NCBI RefSeq assembly: GCF_000258495.1
Contig: NZ_AJLG01000027.1
Location: 1-36,528, forward strand
Direction of reading: 5' to 3'
Length of the DNA stretch: 36,528 bases
DNA from: Pedobacter agri PB92
Lineage (GTDB): Bacteria; Bacteroidota; Bacteroidia; Sphingobacteriales; Sphingobacteriaceae
Shown: one piece after another, positions 1 through 8,715 of the stretch
Layout: every line of letters starts with the position of its first letter
Numbering within the stretch: the stretch's first letter is position 1
Position numbers and translations under genes: made by a program
Notes under the pieces: model-generated
Told to the model about the DNA's origin: nothing
Databases searched by the model: none
Seen by the model: only the letters and a program-made list of their open reading frames with translations

Positions 1-880
1 TGTTTCCTGCGGCTAAGGTGCCACCCTCGTTAGAAATGTAAAGATTATTATCACGATCAAAAGCAATTCCTTCAGGTTGATTGAATGCGCCTCCTTTTAG
101 CGGATAAGTGCCTTTAATTTTAAAATCAGCATCGGTAACCACTAACAATTTATTCATAGAAGATAGCACGTACCACTCGCCTGTCGACGGATTTTTAGCC
201 AAAGCTGATGGACGAAATTTCATTTTTGACTCGCCCGCCAAATCAGCAATTTCTTTATATGATAAAGCAAAGGTTCCACTCGGAGTAAATTTACCTCCAT
301 CGAATTTAAAGGCAAAAATTTCCGTTTCATCTTTTTTTCCTTTTTTCACCTCTTTTGTTAACACATAAACCATCCCTGCTTTTTCATCAGCGGCCAAACC
401 CTCATATTCGGCTTTCGGAACCAAATCTTTCGTTTTAACCACATTCGCTACTTCAGGTTTGTTAATTTCCGAAATTGGAAATGTATGCAGTTCTCCATTG
501 CTCTTCAATACAATAATCTGATCGTTGATGATCGCTAAATCTTCATAATCACCCTTACCACCGAATTTGGTAAATTTAGATTCTTTATCCTCTAAACCTA
601 AATAGAATAAGTCACCATCTTCATCCTGAATGGCAAATACTCTACTCGGATCGCCTTTGTGAAAAACAATGCCTGAAATTTCGAACAGGTTTTGTGGCAT
701 ATTATATTTTACCGGATTAGCTAAATCGTATGGCAAATCAGATTTTGGCGTACTCGTTTTTGCTGTTTCTTCAGTGGAAGCCGCTTTATCATCGTGTTTT
801 TCATTTACACATGAAACCCCTGCAAAAGCTAAAGTCATTAATGCAGCAACTGCGGTTATTTTTGTTTTATTCTTATTCAT
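1..880 (-). CDS. SdiA-regulated/phytase-like propeller lipoprotein, 3' end beyond window
   Basis: The frame runs from ATG at 878-880 to the left edge without a stop, about 293 codons, so the C-terminus is missing. The N-terminus is a lipoprotein signal: a short basic stretch, a hydrophobic core and a Cys after AFAGVS near residue 24, giving a lipid-anchored envelope protein. The body has propeller-type repeats, including YEGLAAD, FNQPEGIAFDRDNNLYISNEGG near the left edge (shown here as the recognisable blade) and KGDYEDLAIINDQ. This is the pattern of the SdiA-regulated / esterase-like phytase family; the substrate is unknown. The start lies 10 bp after the ppk1 stop, so it is probably the last visible gene of the operon that begins at 4151. 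The family call is good; any enzymatic role is not shown. Confidence 0.8.
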   Translation of the reverse strand, partial: MNKNKTKITAVAALMTLAFAGVSCVNEKHDDKAASTEETAKTSTPKSDLPYDLANPVKYNMPQNLFEISGIVFHKGDPSRVFAIQDEDGDLFYLGLEDKESKFTKFGGKGDYEDLAIINDQIIVLKSNGELHTFPISEINKPEVANVVKTKDLVPKAEYEGLAADEKAGMVYVLTKEVKKGKKDETEIFAFKFDGGKFTPSGTFALSYKEIADLAGESKMKFRPSALAKNPSTGEWYVLSSMNKLLVVTDADFKIKGTYPLKGGAFNQPEGIAFDRDNNLYISNEGGTLAAGN

Positions 881-890
881 TTTTGGAAAT

Positions 891-2924
891 TTAATTCTTG
901 TCCTTTAAATATTGATAGATGGCATACTGTGAGGCAACGGGAATCTTTCCAGCGTTAACCGGCACATTATTCATCAAATCATCAATAATAACAGCTTGTG
1001 TATTATCCTGTTTTTGGATATCGATGATAGCTAAAATTTCTTGTTTTATTTTTTGATCGTGGATGGGAAAGCAAACCTCAATCCGGCGGTAAATATTTCG
1101 GTTCATCCAATCTGCAGAGCCTAAATAAACATCCTCCTCACCCAGGTTGTTGAAAACAAAAATCCTACCATGTTCCAAATAGCGGTCTACAATTCTAATA
1201 ATTTTGATGTTTTCGCTCATTCCGCTTACGCCGGGAATTAAGCGGCAAATTCCTCGAACAATCAATTCGATTTTTACGCCAGCCTGCGATGCTTCGTATA
1301 ATTTGCTAATTAGTACCTTCTCTTCGAGATTGTTCATTTTGATGGTAATTGCTGCTGCTTTTCCATGTTTGGCAAATTCAATTTCCCGGTCAATTAATGA
1401 AAGAAACCTTTGTTGCAAATTAAATTGTGCCACCAATAACTCATTAAACTTTATGAAATTTTCTGCGGTAGGCTTAACACGTTTAGCCAGAAATATAAAA
1501 AGCAATTCCACCTCACGAAGCATTTCCTTATTGGCTGTCATTAAAATATGATCGGTGTAAAAGCCCGCTGTAGTTTCATTAAAATTACCTGTGGCAAATA
1601 AACCTACGTAACGCATTCTACCGTCCACTTTTCGTTTCACCAAAGCAACCTTAGCATGTACTTTCAGTGCCGTAACGCTATAAATAATGTCTACGCCAAC
1701 GGCTTTCATTTTTTTTGCCCACTTGATGTTGTTGGCTTCATCGAAACGAGCCTTTAACTCCACCAAAACCGTCACCTTTTTGCCATTTTTTGCGGCGCTG
1801 ATTAAGGCATTAACAATTTTTGAATCGCTTGCTACACGATAAAGTGTAACATAGATTTCTTTTACGGTTTCGTCAATTGCTGCCTCGTTAAAAAAACGCA
1901 AAACACTATCGTAACTCTGATAAGGTGTATGCACAATGATATCGTTCTTTTCGATTGATGCTGTTAATGTCCCATCAATAAAGCCAGTATTACATATCTT
2001 AGGCCATGGGTCGTTTGAGAGTTTATCCGACTTTACCGGAAAGGCCATTAAATCTTTCAGATTATGATATTGACCACCTTCAATATTATTGGCTTTTTTG
2101 AGGTTAAAAATTTTCTTTACCAGTGTTAAAACCTCGGCTGGGATTCCTGGCTGATGTAGGAAACGTGTAGCCAGACCCAAATCCCGTTTCTGTAATTGTT
2201 TTTCCAACTGTTCAGACAGACTACCGGAATATTCATCTTTTAGATCGATCTCAGCATCACGTGTAATTTTAAAACTAAAACAACCGGAAACTTCATCATC
2301 TGGAAAAATACGATCCAAATGGAAACGAATAATATCATCTAGAAAGACGACAAAAGTTTCATTCTGGGTTTCAACTTTATAAAAACGCGGTAACTCATTT
2401 GACGGAATATTAAGAACCACTGCTTTTGTTTCCGAGTTGCGTTTAAGCGTAATCAGAAAATAAAGTTCATTGTTAGCAGGAAAGAAATTGGTATTACCAT
2501 CAATAAAAACAGGTTGTAAAAATGCCAGCACCTGACTCAAAAAATATTGAGTAACAGGTTTTTCAATCTCTTGAGGATAAGCGTGGCCATAAACCAAAGT
2601 AATGTGATTTTCTTTCAGCGCAGGAATAATGCTCAACTTTAAAGTTTTACCGAAACGCTGCTGCTGATCGGAAATAAATTGATTAGCCGTTTTTAAAAGA
2701 TCCTCCTCGATGTGAATATCATTATCTTCCCGGTTGCTCAGTTTTTCTAAAGCCAAGAGCACAGGCATACGCACACGATAAAATTCATCAAGATTTGAAG
2801 AAAATATCGAGAGGAACTTAATTCTTTCGAGCAATGGAACCGTATCGCGTTCGGCCTCCATGATAATACGCTCGTTGAATTTCAGCCAGCTTAAATCTCT
2901 GTTAAAATAAGATGTTTCAATCAT
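891..2924 (-). CDS. ppk1: Polyphosphate kinase 1
   Basis: This enzyme reversibly transfers the terminal ATP phosphate to polyphosphate. At 677 residues it is close to the usual length of about 690. The N-domain begins YFNRDLSWLKFNERI (residues 6-20). The catalytic core carries LKVHAKVALVKR with the presumed phosphorylated His423, and a second conserved active-site His in RYLEHGRIFVF (His585). GLFATGNFNE (441-450) and ADWMNRN near the C-terminus are further PPK1 hallmarks. The start is the only well-placed ATG, 9 bp after the stop of the HD/PycTM gene, and the next gene starts 10 bp after its stop. The three genes therefore look co-transcribed, linking polyphosphate with a putative nucleotide hydrolase. 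Confidence 0.97.
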   Translation of the reverse strand: MIETSYFNRDLSWLKFNERIIMEAERDTVPLLERIKFLSIFSSNLDEFYRVRMPVLLALEKLSNREDNDIHIEEDLLKTANQFISDQQQRFGKTLKLSIIPALKENHITLVYGHAYPQEIEKPVTQYFLSQVLAFLQPVFIDGNTNFFPANNELYFLITLKRNSETKAVVLNIPSNELPRFYKVETQNETFVVFLDDIIRFHLDRIFPDDEVSGCFSFKITRDAEIDLKDEYSGSLSEQLEKQLQKRDLGLATRFLHQPGIPAEVLTLVKKIFNLKKANNIEGGQYHNLKDLMAFPVKSDKLSNDPWPKICNTGFIDGTLTASIEKNDIIVHTPYQSYDSVLRFFNEAAIDETVKEIYVTLYRVASDSKIVNALISAAKNGKKVTVLVELKARFDEANNIKWAKKMKAVGVDIIYSVTALKVHAKVALVKRKVDGRMRYVGLFATGNFNETTAGFYTDHILMTANKEMLREVELLFIFLAKRVKPTAENFIKFNELLVAQFNLQQRFLSLIDREIEFAKHGKAAAITIKMNNLEEKVLISKLYEASQAGVKIELIVRGICRLIPGVSGMSENIKIIRIVDRYLEHGRIFVFNNLGEEDVYLGSADWMNRNIYRRIEVCFPIHDQKIKQEILAIIDIQKQDNTQAVIIDDLMNNVPVNAGKIPVASQYAIYQYLKDKN

Positions 2925-2933
2925 TTTATGCCT

Positions 2934-4151
2934 TTAAAGTTTACCGTAAGCTGCATATGCAATTACAAAGGCAAATACCGCAGCAATTAAACCCCACATA
3001 AATATGTTGTAAGCCAGGCGGATCAATTTATATTTTCTTCCTAAAACCACCCCTTGTGAATACACATCGGTAATTAAAGTTCCATAGAGAAAATCTTTAT
3101 CGTTCATCACCTTGATCATCCCATCAGTATAACTCGGCAAACTCATTTTATAAAAGTTACCAAAAAACAAAAGGTTTACTTTTTTATTATCCATATCCTC
3201 CTGGGTAAATTCTCCCTTTGGTATTGATGGACGTGTTGACAATATCGAAACCACCACACAGGTTAAACTCACGATAAGAAGGATAAATGTTGGAATAATC
3301 AGATTTCCATGATCTTCCAGCCGGCGTAAAAGCAAACTCACAATCAGCGAGAGCATAATTGAGTTCACGGTGATTAAAATATGTGCCTTGTTATCTGCCA
3401 TATCACTTAATCGCTGGTTATTTGCCGATGTAATGCGAAACATGGTTTCAATACCTTTATCCGGACGATCATCTTTATCTTTCTTTTTGCTTTTTCCAAG
3501 ATCTATGGTTGGCGCAAAATTACGTGGCTCGGCAAGTTCAGTACTAATTTCCTGTTGTGCGGTTAGCTTGCTTTTTAGCTTAGTAATATTGGCTTGTTTT
3601 TGATCATTTAGCAAGAGAATTGCGTAATCAGTATGGTAGTGATGAGATTCCATAAACTGGATATCTCTTTTGCGCCAATCTAATTTGCTAATGTCTTTTT
3701 TATGGATTAGCTCAGCTTCTTTATGCATGAGCTTTCCTTTTTTCCGAAAATCGGTTAATCCTAAATGAAAAAGATCGGCATCACAGATAATTTTATCGAT
3801 TTGACTTTTAGGCGTTTGCGGAATTTTTGTAGCCAGAATTGCACTTTTAACCTGTTGACGAACTTCATCATTCACCTTATGAGTGAGCAGGAACTGATCG
3901 GCCAATTCTGCACCTTTAACCTCGTGATTAAATGCATCTTCAAAATAACCTGTATCATGAAAGTATGCTGCAACCATTACGGTAAAATAGTCTTGTTCGT
4001 TTAATTGATAGTGATTTGCAATTTGCTGGGCTGCACTTACAACCTCCTCGGTATGTTCCAAATTATGATAAACCAATCGCGGATCGTTGTGGGTATGGAA
4101 GTAATCGCTAACGTGCTTTTCTACATCTTCCTGCAATTGTTTGTAATTCAT
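2934..4151 (-). CDS. HD-domain phosphohydrolase fused to PycTM (DUF5706) membrane domain
   Basis: The protein has 405 residues. The N-terminal HD domain (about 20-185) shows the metal ligands H33 (HNLEHT), H65-D66 (YFHDTGY), H76 and D124/D126 (ICDAD), as expected for a metal-dependent phosphohydrolase. A charged linker (about 215-235, KSKKKDKDD) leads to a C-terminal DUF5706 region starting at MFRITSANNQRLSDMADNK, with hydrophobic helices near 257-275, 285-304 and 380-400. DUF5706 is the transmembrane effector of Pycsar anti-phage systems, where a cCMP/cUMP cyclase activates it. No cyclase is visible here; the partner is ppk1, 9 bp downstream. A chromosomal signalling or stress role tied to polyphosphate or nucleotides is as likely as phage defence. 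The domain calls are firm; the function is inference. Confidence 0.85.
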   Translation of the reverse strand: MNYKQLQEDVEKHVSDYFHTHNDPRLVYHNLEHTEEVVSAAQQIANHYQLNEQDYFTVMVAAYFHDTGYFEDAFNHEVKGAELADQFLLTHKVNDEVRQQVKSAILATKIPQTPKSQIDKIICDADLFHLGLTDFRKKGKLMHKEAELIHKKDISKLDWRKRDIQFMESHHYHTDYAILLLNDQKQANITKLKSKLTAQQEISTELAEPRNFAPTIDLGKSKKKDKDDRPDKGIETMFRITSANNQRLSDMADNKAHILITVNSIMLSLIVSLLLRRLEDHGNLIIPTFILLIVSLTCVVVSILSTRPSIPKGEFTQEDMDNKKVNLLFFGNFYKMSLPSYTDGMIKVMNDKDFLYGTLITDVYSQGVVLGRKYKLIRLAYNIFMWGLIAAVFAFVIAYAAYGKL

Positions 4152-4758
4152 GAATGTGTTTCTTGTTGATATAAATTATTTGTTTGGAAGAAATGCATTT
4201 TCTTTAAATACTTTTTAGCCAAAATTGTTTGGTTACAGATTATAAAATTACGCTAAATTTTATAAAAAGAGGTTAAACCAATTACAACGAGCTATTCTCT
4301 GGATCAAATTTATTATTTGCATATCATCACAAATAATCATTGTGATTTATAAATAAAATTTATTTAGCATCTTTCATAACGTAAAGACTTAACTTACAGC
4401 CAGTTAATTTAAAATGAGATCTGGAGTTTTGAAATTAATGGGGTTATTACGATTCGAATGCTCAGTAAATTGGTTTTGAGGCTTTCAAAATCTGAACGCG
4501 TTAGCAAACTATTTCATCGTTCAAAATATATTTCCATAAAACAAATAGATTGCTGGTCAGAATATGCGTTTAAATTTAGAATATGCATATACACCTTATC
4601 GGTTTGGAAAAGTTTTAATGATCGATTTAGCTTGATAACTGCGATTTGATTTTAATTTACTCAAAATGAGCCTATATTTAATTTTTAGCTAAAAACATTT
4701 TCCAAAATTGAATTCAAATTTGTAACATTGCACTCGCAAAAAAACAATGTTTTTTTCA
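4152..4758. other. Intergenic region between ppk operon and tRNA
   Basis: AT-rich, with no convincing gene; short open frames lack family signals. It should hold the promoter of the minus-strand ppk operon and that of the tRNA. A weak plus-strand candidate is TAACATTG at 4723-4730, one mismatch from the Bacteroidota -7 box TAnnTTTG and 29 nt before the tRNA. I could not assign a clear -33 box. Confidence 0.4.
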
Positions 4759-4832
4759 GGGCCTATAGCTCAGTTGGTTAGAGTAGAAGACTCATAATCT
4801 TTTGGTCGCTGGTTCGAGCCCAGCTGGGCCCA
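4759..4832 (+). tRNA. tRNA with CAU anticodon (elongator Met or Ile2)
   Basis: The 74 nt fold into a full cloverleaf. The acceptor GGGCCTA pairs with TGGGCCC (one G-U), the D stem is GCTC/GAGT, the anticodon stem is GAAGA/TCTTT around the loop CTCATAA (anticodon CAU), and the T arm is GCTGG-TTCGAGC-CCAGC. The discriminator is A73 and CCA is not encoded. Sequence alone does not separate elongator Met from the lysidine-modified Ile2 tRNA. The 3' half is the integration site of the element to its right, which restores the gene on insertion. A strong terminator follows immediately. Confidence 0.93.
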
Positions 4833-4833
4833 C
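4790..4833 (+). repeat. Left attachment repeat (attL), 44 bp
   Basis: This stretch runs from the base before the tRNA anticodon loop to one base past the tRNA 3' end. It is identical to 25450-25493. The two copies bound the segment that carries the integrase, so this is the core of attL. Confidence 0.92.
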
Positions 4834-4834
4834 T

Positions 4835-4864
4835 GCCTCTCTGTTCATTCAGAGAGGCTTTTTT
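4835..4864 (+). terminator. Intrinsic terminator after the tRNA
   Basis: A perfect 9-bp stem GCCTCTCTG/CAGAGAGGC (4835-4843, 4850-4858) with a 6-nt loop is followed by a T run. It lies just inside the element, so the element appears to supply a terminator for the reconstituted tRNA. Confidence 0.85.
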
Positions 4865-4993
4865 ATATCCTAAAACTTCGCTGTAGCCTATCTGATGGCT
4901 GATTTCGATGATAGTAGCGACTGCTACTCTTTCAAATATAACAAACAATATGTTGTGTTCAAAACTCCATATTGTACTGTTTAGGGTTCTGTT

Positions 4994-5019
4994 TTTGGCG
5001 CGTTTTGGCGCGCGCCAAA
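4994..5019. repeat. GC-rich inverted repeat and tandem TTTTGGCGC at left element end
   Basis: TTTGGCGCG (4994-5002) and CGCGCCAAA (5011-5019) form a perfect 9-bp palindrome that abuts the RadC-like stop codon. The direct word TTTTGGCGC occurs at 4993-5001 and 5003-5011, and again at the right end over the integrase start (25367-25375). It could be a set of integrase arm sites or a hairpin at the end of the RadC-like gene. Confidence 0.5.
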
Positions 5020-5475
5020 TCATATCATACCTTCATCGGCAAAGCTGAAGTAACTATCCTCACTTATAATAAGGTGATCGAACACCACAATATCGAGCAA
5101 CTTCCCACACTCAACCATTCGTTTGGTTAACTTTATATCTGATTCGCTTGGCCTGAGCGATCCACTCGGATGGTTATGGGAGAGTATCAAATTAGACGCA
5201 TTACCTTTTAAAGCGATTGCAAATATTACCTTAGGATCTACATAAGTACCACTGACTCCACCCATTGAAACATCGACCACTCCTAAGACTCTATTACTCC
5301 TGTTAAGCAGCACAACTTTGAACTCTTCAAGGAAGTTGATCCTACCTAAATCCCACTGTTGCTTTATAAGGCTATACATCTCTACTGACGAGCCGATCCT
5401 TGGACGCTCATTAATGTTGTAATCTGGCTTGTAGCTTACTTGCACTTCAGCTACCTTAAATTGTTCTTGTACCAT
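5020..5475 (-). CDS. RadC-like JAB-domain protein
   Basis: The 151 residues cover only the JAB/MPN part of RadC, without the usual N-terminal helix-hairpin-helix region. The metal site is intact: Glu near 51 (FLEEFKVVLLN) and the JAMM motif SHNHPSGSLRPSESD with H100, H102, S105 and D113. Full RadC was once linked to DNA repair, but the biochemical role of these short mobile-element versions is unsettled. They are frequent passengers in Bacteroidota integrative elements, which fits its place beside attL. The ATG at 5473-5475 is clear. A weak promoter (TTG-N20-TATTTAAA) lies upstream on the minus strand. Confidence 0.9.
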   Translation of the reverse strand: MVQEQFKVAEVQVSYKPDYNINERPRIGSSVEMYSLIKQQWDLGRINFLEEFKVVLLNRSNRVLGVVDVSMGGVSGTYVDPKVIFAIALKGNASNLILSHNHPSGSLRPSESDIKLTKRMVECGKLLDIVVFDHLIISEDSYFSFADEGMI

Positions 5476-5792
5476 AGTTGTATCTATTTAAATATGGCAC
5501 TTGTATCAAGCTTTCAACTCAACTAAGTCAAGACAGCAACGGAATAAATAGCCTGTGTAGTGGTAAATGAGCGTTTATGCCGGAATTTCTTGAAACGTGT
5601 TGAGGTGATAAGCTTAAATTTGTGTGTTATTGTATAGATACTACCAACTCCATTCTCTTCAATACCTATGTAACAATCATAATTTCCAAATATGATGATT
5701 GATTGTCATAGCTGCTTGAGGTCAGTATTATATACACTGTCGTTTGACATTACAGTTGAGATGCACTATTTTAGCAAATCTAAACAACCACT
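5476..5792. other. Divergent intergenic region
   Basis: This 317-bp AT-rich spacer separates the leftward RadC-like gene from the rightward membrane/zinc-ribbon gene. It holds the promoter at 5743-5774 and an imperfect ATCATA/TATGAT inverted repeat near 5678-5695. No gene is seen. Confidence 0.5.
5743..5774 (+). promoter_or_regulatory. Bacteroidota-type promoter for the zinc-ribbon gene
   Basis: TTTG at 5743-5746, a 20-bp spacer and TATTTTAG at 5767-5774 (one mismatch to TAnnTTTG). The predicted start site near 5781 leaves a leader of about 12 nt before the ATG at 5793. Confidence 0.55.
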
Positions 5793-6335
5793 ATGTCAAC
5801 TGAACGCTTTCATCAGAAATGGTACTTTCAAGGTGTAATTCTACCTATACTCGTAACTGTTTTAGGATCAGCGATATATGATGCTATCAAAGAAAAGCCG
5901 TTACTCTCTACATTAAAATCTTGTTTGAATTGGATATGTAAAGGCTTGATTTACATCTTGACGTTAAAGATAGCTTTATATTGGTTGTTAGCTTTGCTAG
6001 TATTACTAATTCTTATAATTGCAATCGCTAGCAAGTCTAAACAGGTTTTGGACCCTAAGCAGCAATATACTACTGATAAGTTTATCAATTGGCAGTGGGA
6101 ATGGTCTTATGCAGGTAATCGTATTAGCAACCTAACTCCACTATGTCCATCATGCCAAACTATAATGAATTACATTAACAGCGAGTACAGCAAGTCTGCC
6201 GAATGTCCAAGATGCAATAATATGTACGTAGTCCATAAGAGGCTTCATACCGACATCATTCAGTTTGAAGATGATAGGCGGATCGAAATGTTAATTGTAG
6301 ACAACCTTCGCAAAGGGAACTATAACCGTATCTAA
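5793..6335 (+). CDS. Membrane protein with C-terminal zinc ribbon
   Basis: The 180-residue protein has hydrophobic segments near 12-28 and 48-80 (ILTLKIALYW... to LIIAIAS). A soluble tail begins with INWQWEWSYAGN and contains two CxxC knuckles, CPSC (about 118-121) and CPRC (about 138-141), spaced as in a zinc ribbon. I know the W-x-W-x-W plus CPxC tail as a recurring uncharacterised module and cannot name a function. It is one of only two plus-strand genes in the element and has its own promoter. It converges on the TIR gene, 156 bp away, so it is not in that operon. A membrane-associated sensor or anchor is possible. Confidence 0.75.
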   Translation: MSTERFHQKWYFQGVILPILVTVLGSAIYDAIKEKPLLSTLKSCLNWICKGLIYILTLKIALYWLLALLVLLILIIAIASKSKQVLDPKQQYTTDKFINWQWEWSYAGNRISNLTPLCPSCQTIMNYINSEYSKSAECPRCNNMYVVHKRLHTDIIQFEDDRRIEMLIVDNLRKGNYNRI

Positions 6336-6491
6336 GAATTCATTTCGTCTATAACTTATCAAATACTTTGCCTAACATCAACTGCATAACTGGGCTGTGG
6401 TTTGTCCCAACTTCTCGATATCAAGTTTAATCTATTACTTTTAAGGATTAGGTTTGAGTTTTGGATGTACTTTACCAACATATTGATATGA

Positions 6492-7538
6492 CTAGAAGGG
6501 TAAGTCATCATCTGGTGATATAGTTACCTTATCAAAATCAGCCCTTTTAACCTCTCGCAATCCATACCCTTTCAGTAGTTCATTTACTTCGAGAAGAACC
6601 TTTGGAGACTTCAACGTATTGTTATCTTTTACCCTCTGCTGAATCATCTCAACACGCTCTATTGGTATAGAAGTTATCTTTCGAAGAGCTCGAACCCTCT
6701 TAGTGGCATCTGTGATGTTGTTGGATAGTAAGAAGAGCTCTGATAGTTTTAAGAGTATGGTATTTGCGGTTTTAACATTTGATGATAGTATCTGAAATAT
6801 ACCTAATGCGACATCAGCAACAGTTCTGTTTTCAGCTTGAAACCCCTGATACTTGCCGATAAAGCCATAGGGATTCATACCCTTTCTTATCGGGATAACT
6901 AGTATGTTTCTGCCTATGGCCACACCAATTTCTTGATCCGTCCAGTTACTCAAATTGAAACCCTCCATCAATATTGCGCATAATGCATCCATAGTAAAAA
7001 GACCTTGCTCTATCTCATCTTGCCACTCTTTGGTAGGCTCAATGTCTTCATGAGCAACGAAGGAGCTTATTCCGTATCCCTCTAGTGCATTTTTAAGTGC
7101 AGATGTTTTCTCCTTGTAAGTCGCTAGATGGCTAAGGAATAGTTTGAAATAGCCTGGCTTCCAAAACGTAGGTTCTTCATTAGCAATGACACTAGGAGAA
7201 GCATAAGTGTGATCATCGTCAGCAATTGATGGTACAACTTTAATAGCAGATATAACTTCGTCATCGATAGGAGCACATATTTCTTTAATCGTATCTAAGA
7301 TAAGTATATTATGATTTGATAGATCAGACTTCACCCCAATATATGTATCAACATTTACAGTTAGATACATGGTATATAGATAGATGCCATTGTTCCAATT
7401 CTCATATCCTGTTTGCTGAATAGAAGGCTGAGCCTTAGCTAGTAAGTTGGCTGTAATCGGATGACCAATGCCAGCCAATACCTTGCTAGCAGTTAGAACA
7501 ATACGCTTTAGATCATTTTCATCTTTGAAGTTGTACAT
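6492..7538 (-). CDS. TIR-domain protein, candidate NADase defence effector
   Basis: The protein has 348 residues. A TIR domain spans about 128-245: it opens with YFKLFLSH, continues with the box FVAHEDIEPTKEWQDEIEQGL, and carries WTDQEIGVAIGR, where E203 sits as the catalytic glutamate does in NAD-cleaving TIRs. The N-terminal 110 residues include NWNNGIYLYTMYLTV (48-62), which resembles an uncharacterised N-terminal module I recall from other defence effectors. The C-terminal 100 residues are helical and unassigned. It lies 53 bp after the DUF3644 gene on the same strand and very likely shares its promoter at 8686-8715. NAD depletion on infection is the expected action, by analogy. The TIR call is firm; activity and trigger are inferred. 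Confidence 0.88.
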   Translation of the reverse strand: MYNFKDENDLKRIVLTASKVLAGIGHPITANLLAKAQPSIQQTGYENWNNGIYLYTMYLTVNVDTYIGVKSDLSNHNILILDTIKEICAPIDDEVISAIKVVPSIADDDHTYASPSVIANEEPTFWKPGYFKLFLSHLATYKEKTSALKNALEGYGISSFVAHEDIEPTKEWQDEIEQGLFTMDALCAILMEGFNLSNWTDQEIGVAIGRNILVIPIRKGMNPYGFIGKYQGFQAENRTVADVALGIFQILSSNVKTANTILLKLSELFLLSNNITDATKRVRALRKITSIPIERVEMIQQRVKDNNTLKSPKVLLEVNELLKGYGLREVKRADFDKVTISPDDDLPF

Positions 7539-7591
7539 TTCTTTTTAGTTAAACATTTATATGTAGCATGAAATATGGTTTCACATATCTA

Positions 7592-8566
7592 CTAGTGACT
7601 ATATCTTTCTGCATGCTGATTACAGTGGCTCTCTACGAACTCTAACCATTTATCATACCAGTACCAAGTATTTTCAACTTGCACTCCAAACCCTTTGCCA
7701 ACCGCTTTGGCGTTCACAGATTTCCATAATTGAGTATGCTGATAGGTGCCAAACTTAGTAAAACCTTTGGAGTTCATTAGCTTCCAAACTTGCGTAGGTA
7801 AGTATTTTCTTAGCTCCTTCTCTTTTATAACTATATATTCTTTATTGATATGTTCCGCTTCAGGAGAATCTGCTTTGAGAAACTCAATCACCTTATCTGC
7901 CTGACCTCTCCGATTTACCATTTTTGGTACATACAAGACTCTATAAGAGTACCTACTATCGTTGAAATCACTATCACTCAGAGACTCATCATAAGCATTA
8001 ATGTAGGCTGAAATATTTCGTGGAAGGTCAGAAAACTCCCTTAACTGACTTGCATGCTCATCTTTAATCGAAGAAAACTGTAAGGAGAAAGATAGATGCT
8101 TGTCAATGCCATACTTATCATCAAATAGTCTTTTAATGCAATCATTGTAATTCAAACAACATGCTTGAAACCTCGCACTAAGGTATTCGTCAATGCGATT
8201 TGTCATTTGATGTTCTATCTCATGTCTAAGGCCAATTAAAAATTTCAAGTTTGATGCGACTATCGATTCGATGGGTGATTCATCACAATCCAAACACCTT
8301 TCAAGTTCGTAAAACTTGAATGCTCCTCTCTTTGTCTTGTCGTAATACTTCCTTCCGTTCTTAAGCTTATGATATCTATATTCCAGTCTGTTGGTTCTGA
8401 AATAAGCATGCATTAGGTACGTCCATGCTATTGTTGACAACACGATGTAAGTTTCTGATTTGAAATGAATATTTGGGTTATTAAATATCTGAACCGCACT
8501 CAGCATCGCCTCGCGTGACTTAACCAATAACTCTTCTTTCACTGACCATGTCTTCCTTTTAGCCAT
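7592..8566 (-). CDS. DUF3644 (HEPN-superfamily) protein
   Basis: The 324-residue protein begins with a helical DUF3644 domain (about 10-215: VKSREAMLSAVQIFNNP, ETYIVLSTIAWTYLMHAYF). It contains GLRHEIEHQM, where R114 and H119 form the R-x4-H signature of HEPN ribonucleases. The C-terminal part (about 240-320, LRKYLPTQVWKLMNSKGF and WYWYDKWLEF) looks like a small nucleic-acid-binding or winged-helix region. DUF3644 proteins are frequent in defence islands. It is the first gene of a two-gene unit with the TIR protein. An RNase or sensor paired with a TIR effector is the simplest reading, but no activity is proven. Confidence 0.85.
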   Translation of the reverse strand: MAKRKTWSVKEELLVKSREAMLSAVQIFNNPNIHFKSETYIVLSTIAWTYLMHAYFRTNRLEYRYHKLKNGRKYYDKTKRGAFKFYELERCLDCDESPIESIVASNLKFLIGLRHEIEHQMTNRIDEYLSARFQACCLNYNDCIKRLFDDKYGIDKHLSFSLQFSSIKDEHASQLREFSDLPRNISAYINAYDESLSDSDFNDSRYSYRVLYVPKMVNRRGQADKVIEFLKADSPEAEHINKEYIVIKEKELRKYLPTQVWKLMNSKGFTKFGTYQHTQLWKSVNAKAVGKGFGVQVENTWYWYDKWLEFVESHCNQHAERYSH

Positions 8567-8685
8567 TGCAATGAAACTTTAGATGGTGTAGTATTAAAGG
8601 ATTAAATGCATTCCGTTTACTATATGAGAACTTTAGATTACACTTGATCATTGAGCGTTTAATTTAATAGAGAGATTTAGTAATG

Positions 8686-8715
8686 CAAATATAACAGAAT
8701 GAGCAATGATTGCAA
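8686..8715 (-). promoter_or_regulatory. Promoter of the DUF3644-TIR unit
   Basis: Read on the minus strand: TTG (8715-8713), a 19-bp spacer and TATATTTG (8693-8686), a perfect TAnnTTTG -7 box. The start site would be near 8680, leaving a leader of about 113 nt before the ATG at 8566. Confidence 0.7.

Noticed and set aside
4458..4649. Plus-strand open frame of 63 codons in the 607-bp gap
   Set aside because: No family signal, poor start context and AT-rich surroundings; probably chance.
4778..5023. Minus-strand open frame of 81 codons ending in a GPSWARTSDQ-type peptide
   Set aside because: It is the antisense translation of the tRNA 3' half, a well-known source of false genes; the tRNA and terminator explain the DNA.
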